The notes beneath the pieces are model-generated. The model was not told where the DNA came from. It ran no database searches and saw nothing but the letters and a program-made list of their open reading frames with translations. DNA of 64,000 nt, from assembly GCA_903995115.1 (NCBI GenBank), contig LR877154.1, positions 620,001 through 684,000 on the forward strand, in the 5' to 3' direction. A program made the position numbers and the translations under genes. This DNA is from Angomonas deanei. Lineage: Eukaryota > Euglenozoa > Kinetoplastea > Trypanosomatida > Trypanosomatidae. This document shows, one piece after another, positions 62,797 to 64,000 of this stretch; the first letter of the stretch is position 1, and each line of letters starts with the position of its first letter.

Positions 62797-64000
62797 ATGT
62801 CGAAGGCACACCAATCGAGCAGTAAAACCGCTCCCAAGAACATTTCCGTGTTTTTGCGTGTCCGTCCCCCCATTCCGAGAGAAAAGGATCACACCTTTAA
62901 TAATATTAAATTCAACGATAGTGATCCACGCGCCGTGACCATAGCACGTAAGTCCGGTTCGCGCAAAGTAGAAAATGAATATTTGTTTAACCGGGTGTTT
63001 CGCCAAAACTCCCGTCAGGAAGACGTGTACAATAACTTTGGTAAGAATGCCATCAACGCCGCCTTCGATGGCCAGCATGGTGTGTTGTTTGTGTACGGTC
63101 AGACCGGTTCCGGTAAGACCTACACCATCAGTAACGACGACCCGAAGAATCCCCAAAATCAGGGTGTGTTGCAGCAGGCGATGCATGAGATTTGGGAAAA
63201 GATTGCCAACGACAAGGACCACGACTACTCCTGCAGCGTCAGCTACGTCCAGCTGTATAATGAAATCCTCACCGATCTCCTAGACGAGCAGAAGGGCAGA
63301 GTCCGTATTCAGATGGGTACGGAAGGAAGGGGTGATGTCGTCCTCATGGCCGAGAGCTCTGGTAAAGGGGTGGAGAAGCCCGTCAAGGACTACAAGGAGA
63401 CGATGGAGATGTTTCGTGTCGGTATGAACCGCAAGGAGATGGCGAACACGTCCATGAACAACACTAGTTCTCGCTCCCACACCGTCTTCTCCTTCCACAT
63501 CAACCGCGCCACGAAGGTGGGGGCCGTGAAGGTCGACTCCGACGGCCCGACGGTGGCCCTGGAGGGTCGTCTCGTCCTGTGCGATCTTGCCGGCAGTGAG
63601 CGTGTCAGCAAGACCCACGCGGAGGGCAAGACGCTAGGCGAGGCGACGCACATTAACGGCAGTCTGCTGGTGTTAGGTAAGGTGGTGGCGGCGCTGACGG
63701 AGAAGAACTCCCAACACGCCCCGTTCCGTGAATCCAAGCTGACCCGTATTCTGCAGTACTCCCTCCTGGGTAACGGTAACACCTCCATCATGATTAACAT
63801 CAGTCCCTCCGACGACAACACGGAGGAGTCGCTGAGTGCCGTCTACTTTGGCCAGCGTGCGATTCAGATTAAGCAAGACGCCAAGCGACACGAGGTGCTG
63901 GACTACAAGGCACTCTACACCCAACTCATGGCCGAGCTGGATGCCAAGAACGATGGTACCCTCGAGGATGCCTTGGCGGAAGAGCGTGACGTGTACGAGG
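62797..64000 (+). CDS. Kinesin motor protein (N-terminal part, runs off the window)
   Basis: About 401 codons without stop to the window end. The motor domain starts near residue 14 (NISVFLRVRPPIP) and contains the P-loop GQTGSGKT (about 101-108), switch I NNTSSRSH (about 221-228), switch II DLAGSER (about 263-269), ESKLTRILQYSLLGNGNTSIM and the closing AVYFGQRAIQIKQ. The helix after 355 (LDYKALYTQLMAELDAK) begins the neck or stalk. An N-terminal motor suggests plus-end movement. The subfamily cannot be fixed without the missing part. Confidence 0.95.
   Translation, partial: MSKAHQSSSKTAPKNISVFLRVRPPIPREKDHTFNNIKFNDSDPRAVTIARKSGSRKVENEYLFNRVFRQNSRQEDVYNNFGKNAINAAFDGQHGVLFVYGQTGSGKTYTISNDDPKNPQNQGVLQQAMHEIWEKIANDKDHDYSCSVSYVQLYNEILTDLLDEQKGRVRIQMGTEGRGDVVLMAESSGKGVEKPVKDYKETMEMFRVGMNRKEMANTSMNNTSSRSHTVFSFHINRATKVGAVKVDSDGPTVALEGRLVLCDLAGSERVSKTHAEGKTLGEATHINGSLLVLGKVVAALTEKNSQHAPFRESKLTRILQYSLLGNGNTSIMINISPSDDNTEESLSAVYFGQRAIQIKQDAKRHEVLDYKALYTQLMAELDAKNDGTLEDALAEERDVYE

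Noticed and set aside
1-64000. Transposons, retroelements, virus-derived genes or toxin genes
   Set aside because: No reverse transcriptase, integrase, transposase, capsid-like or toxin-like protein, and no terminal repeats were seen on either strand.
1-64000. tRNA, rRNA or spliced-leader genes
   Set aside because: No cloverleaf with A/B boxes, no rRNA segment and no conserved kinetoplastid leader sequence were recognised by eye; small degenerate cases could be missed.

Overview
This 64 kb window looks like part of a directional (polycistronic) gene cluster of a flagellated euglenozoan, most probably a kinetoplastid, perhaps a free-living bodonid-grade one. About 40 protein genes all lie on the + strand. 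I see no intron in any of them. They are separated by short AT-rich spacers in which a long T/pyrimidine run followed by AG normally precedes the first in-frame ATG. That is the arrangement expected for spliced-leader trans-splicing. Coding DNA is GC-richer, with many C/G-ending codons, than the spacers. The standard genetic code is used, with TAA, TGA and TAG all serving as stops. No tRNA, rRNA, spliced-leader gene, transposon or virus-like element was recognised. The species cannot be named from the sequence.

Layout. 1-5.4 kb: upstream spacer, a FAH/hydratase-like protein, a NudC-like CS protein, two copies of ribosomal protein eS30, and a PI-PLC-like protein with a PDZ insert and no catalytic histidines. 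5.7-12.4 kb: two probable mitochondrial proteins (one PPR-like and frameshifted), histidyl-tRNA synthetase, RRS1, and a double cytochrome b5/reductase fusion. 12.8-25.2 kb: a STE11-type kinase, BBS2, a mitochondrial acyl-CoA-synthetase-like pseudoenzyme, SF3B2, NADP-glutamate dehydrogenase and a coiled-coil protein. 25.4-34.2 kb: LMBR1-like membrane protein, CBP20, an ALG14-ALG13 fusion, NAA25, and an unrecognised protein. 34.4-49.7 kb: LRR protein, ER SAM-domain protein, basic nuclear-type protein, coiled-coil protein, bystin, a mitochondrial repeat protein, AspRS, an eIF4E with a PAM2 motif, and mitochondrial ribosome recycling factor. 49.7-50.8 kb: non-coding spacer holding a tandem 255-bp unit that resembles a small-nucleolar-RNA cluster. 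50.8-64 kb: QSOX, a lipid-kinase-like protein, Pfs2/WDR33, a small coiled-coil protein, dolichyl-diphosphatase, alpha/beta hydrolase, TBC Rab-GAP, PP2C, MAP kinase and the start of a kinesin.

As usual in kinetoplastids, neighbours are not functionally matched operons. Themes recur nevertheless: ribosome biogenesis (RRS1, bystin, eS30), mRNA processing and cap handling (SF3B2, CBP20, Pfs2, eIF4E), mitochondrial translation (RRF and probably others), N-glycosylation (ALG14-13, DOLPP1), and cilium/signalling (BBS2, kinases, PP2C, kinesin). Five otherwise intact genes carry frame breaks, nearly all at or beside homopolymers. I read this mainly as residual assembly indels rather than gene death. 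The most noteworthy biology is the PDZ-bearing pseudo-PLC, the acyl-CoA-synthetase-like protein that has lost its ATP loop, a possible non-AUG mitochondrial form of HisRS, and the duplicated non-coding unit at 50.1-50.6 kb.
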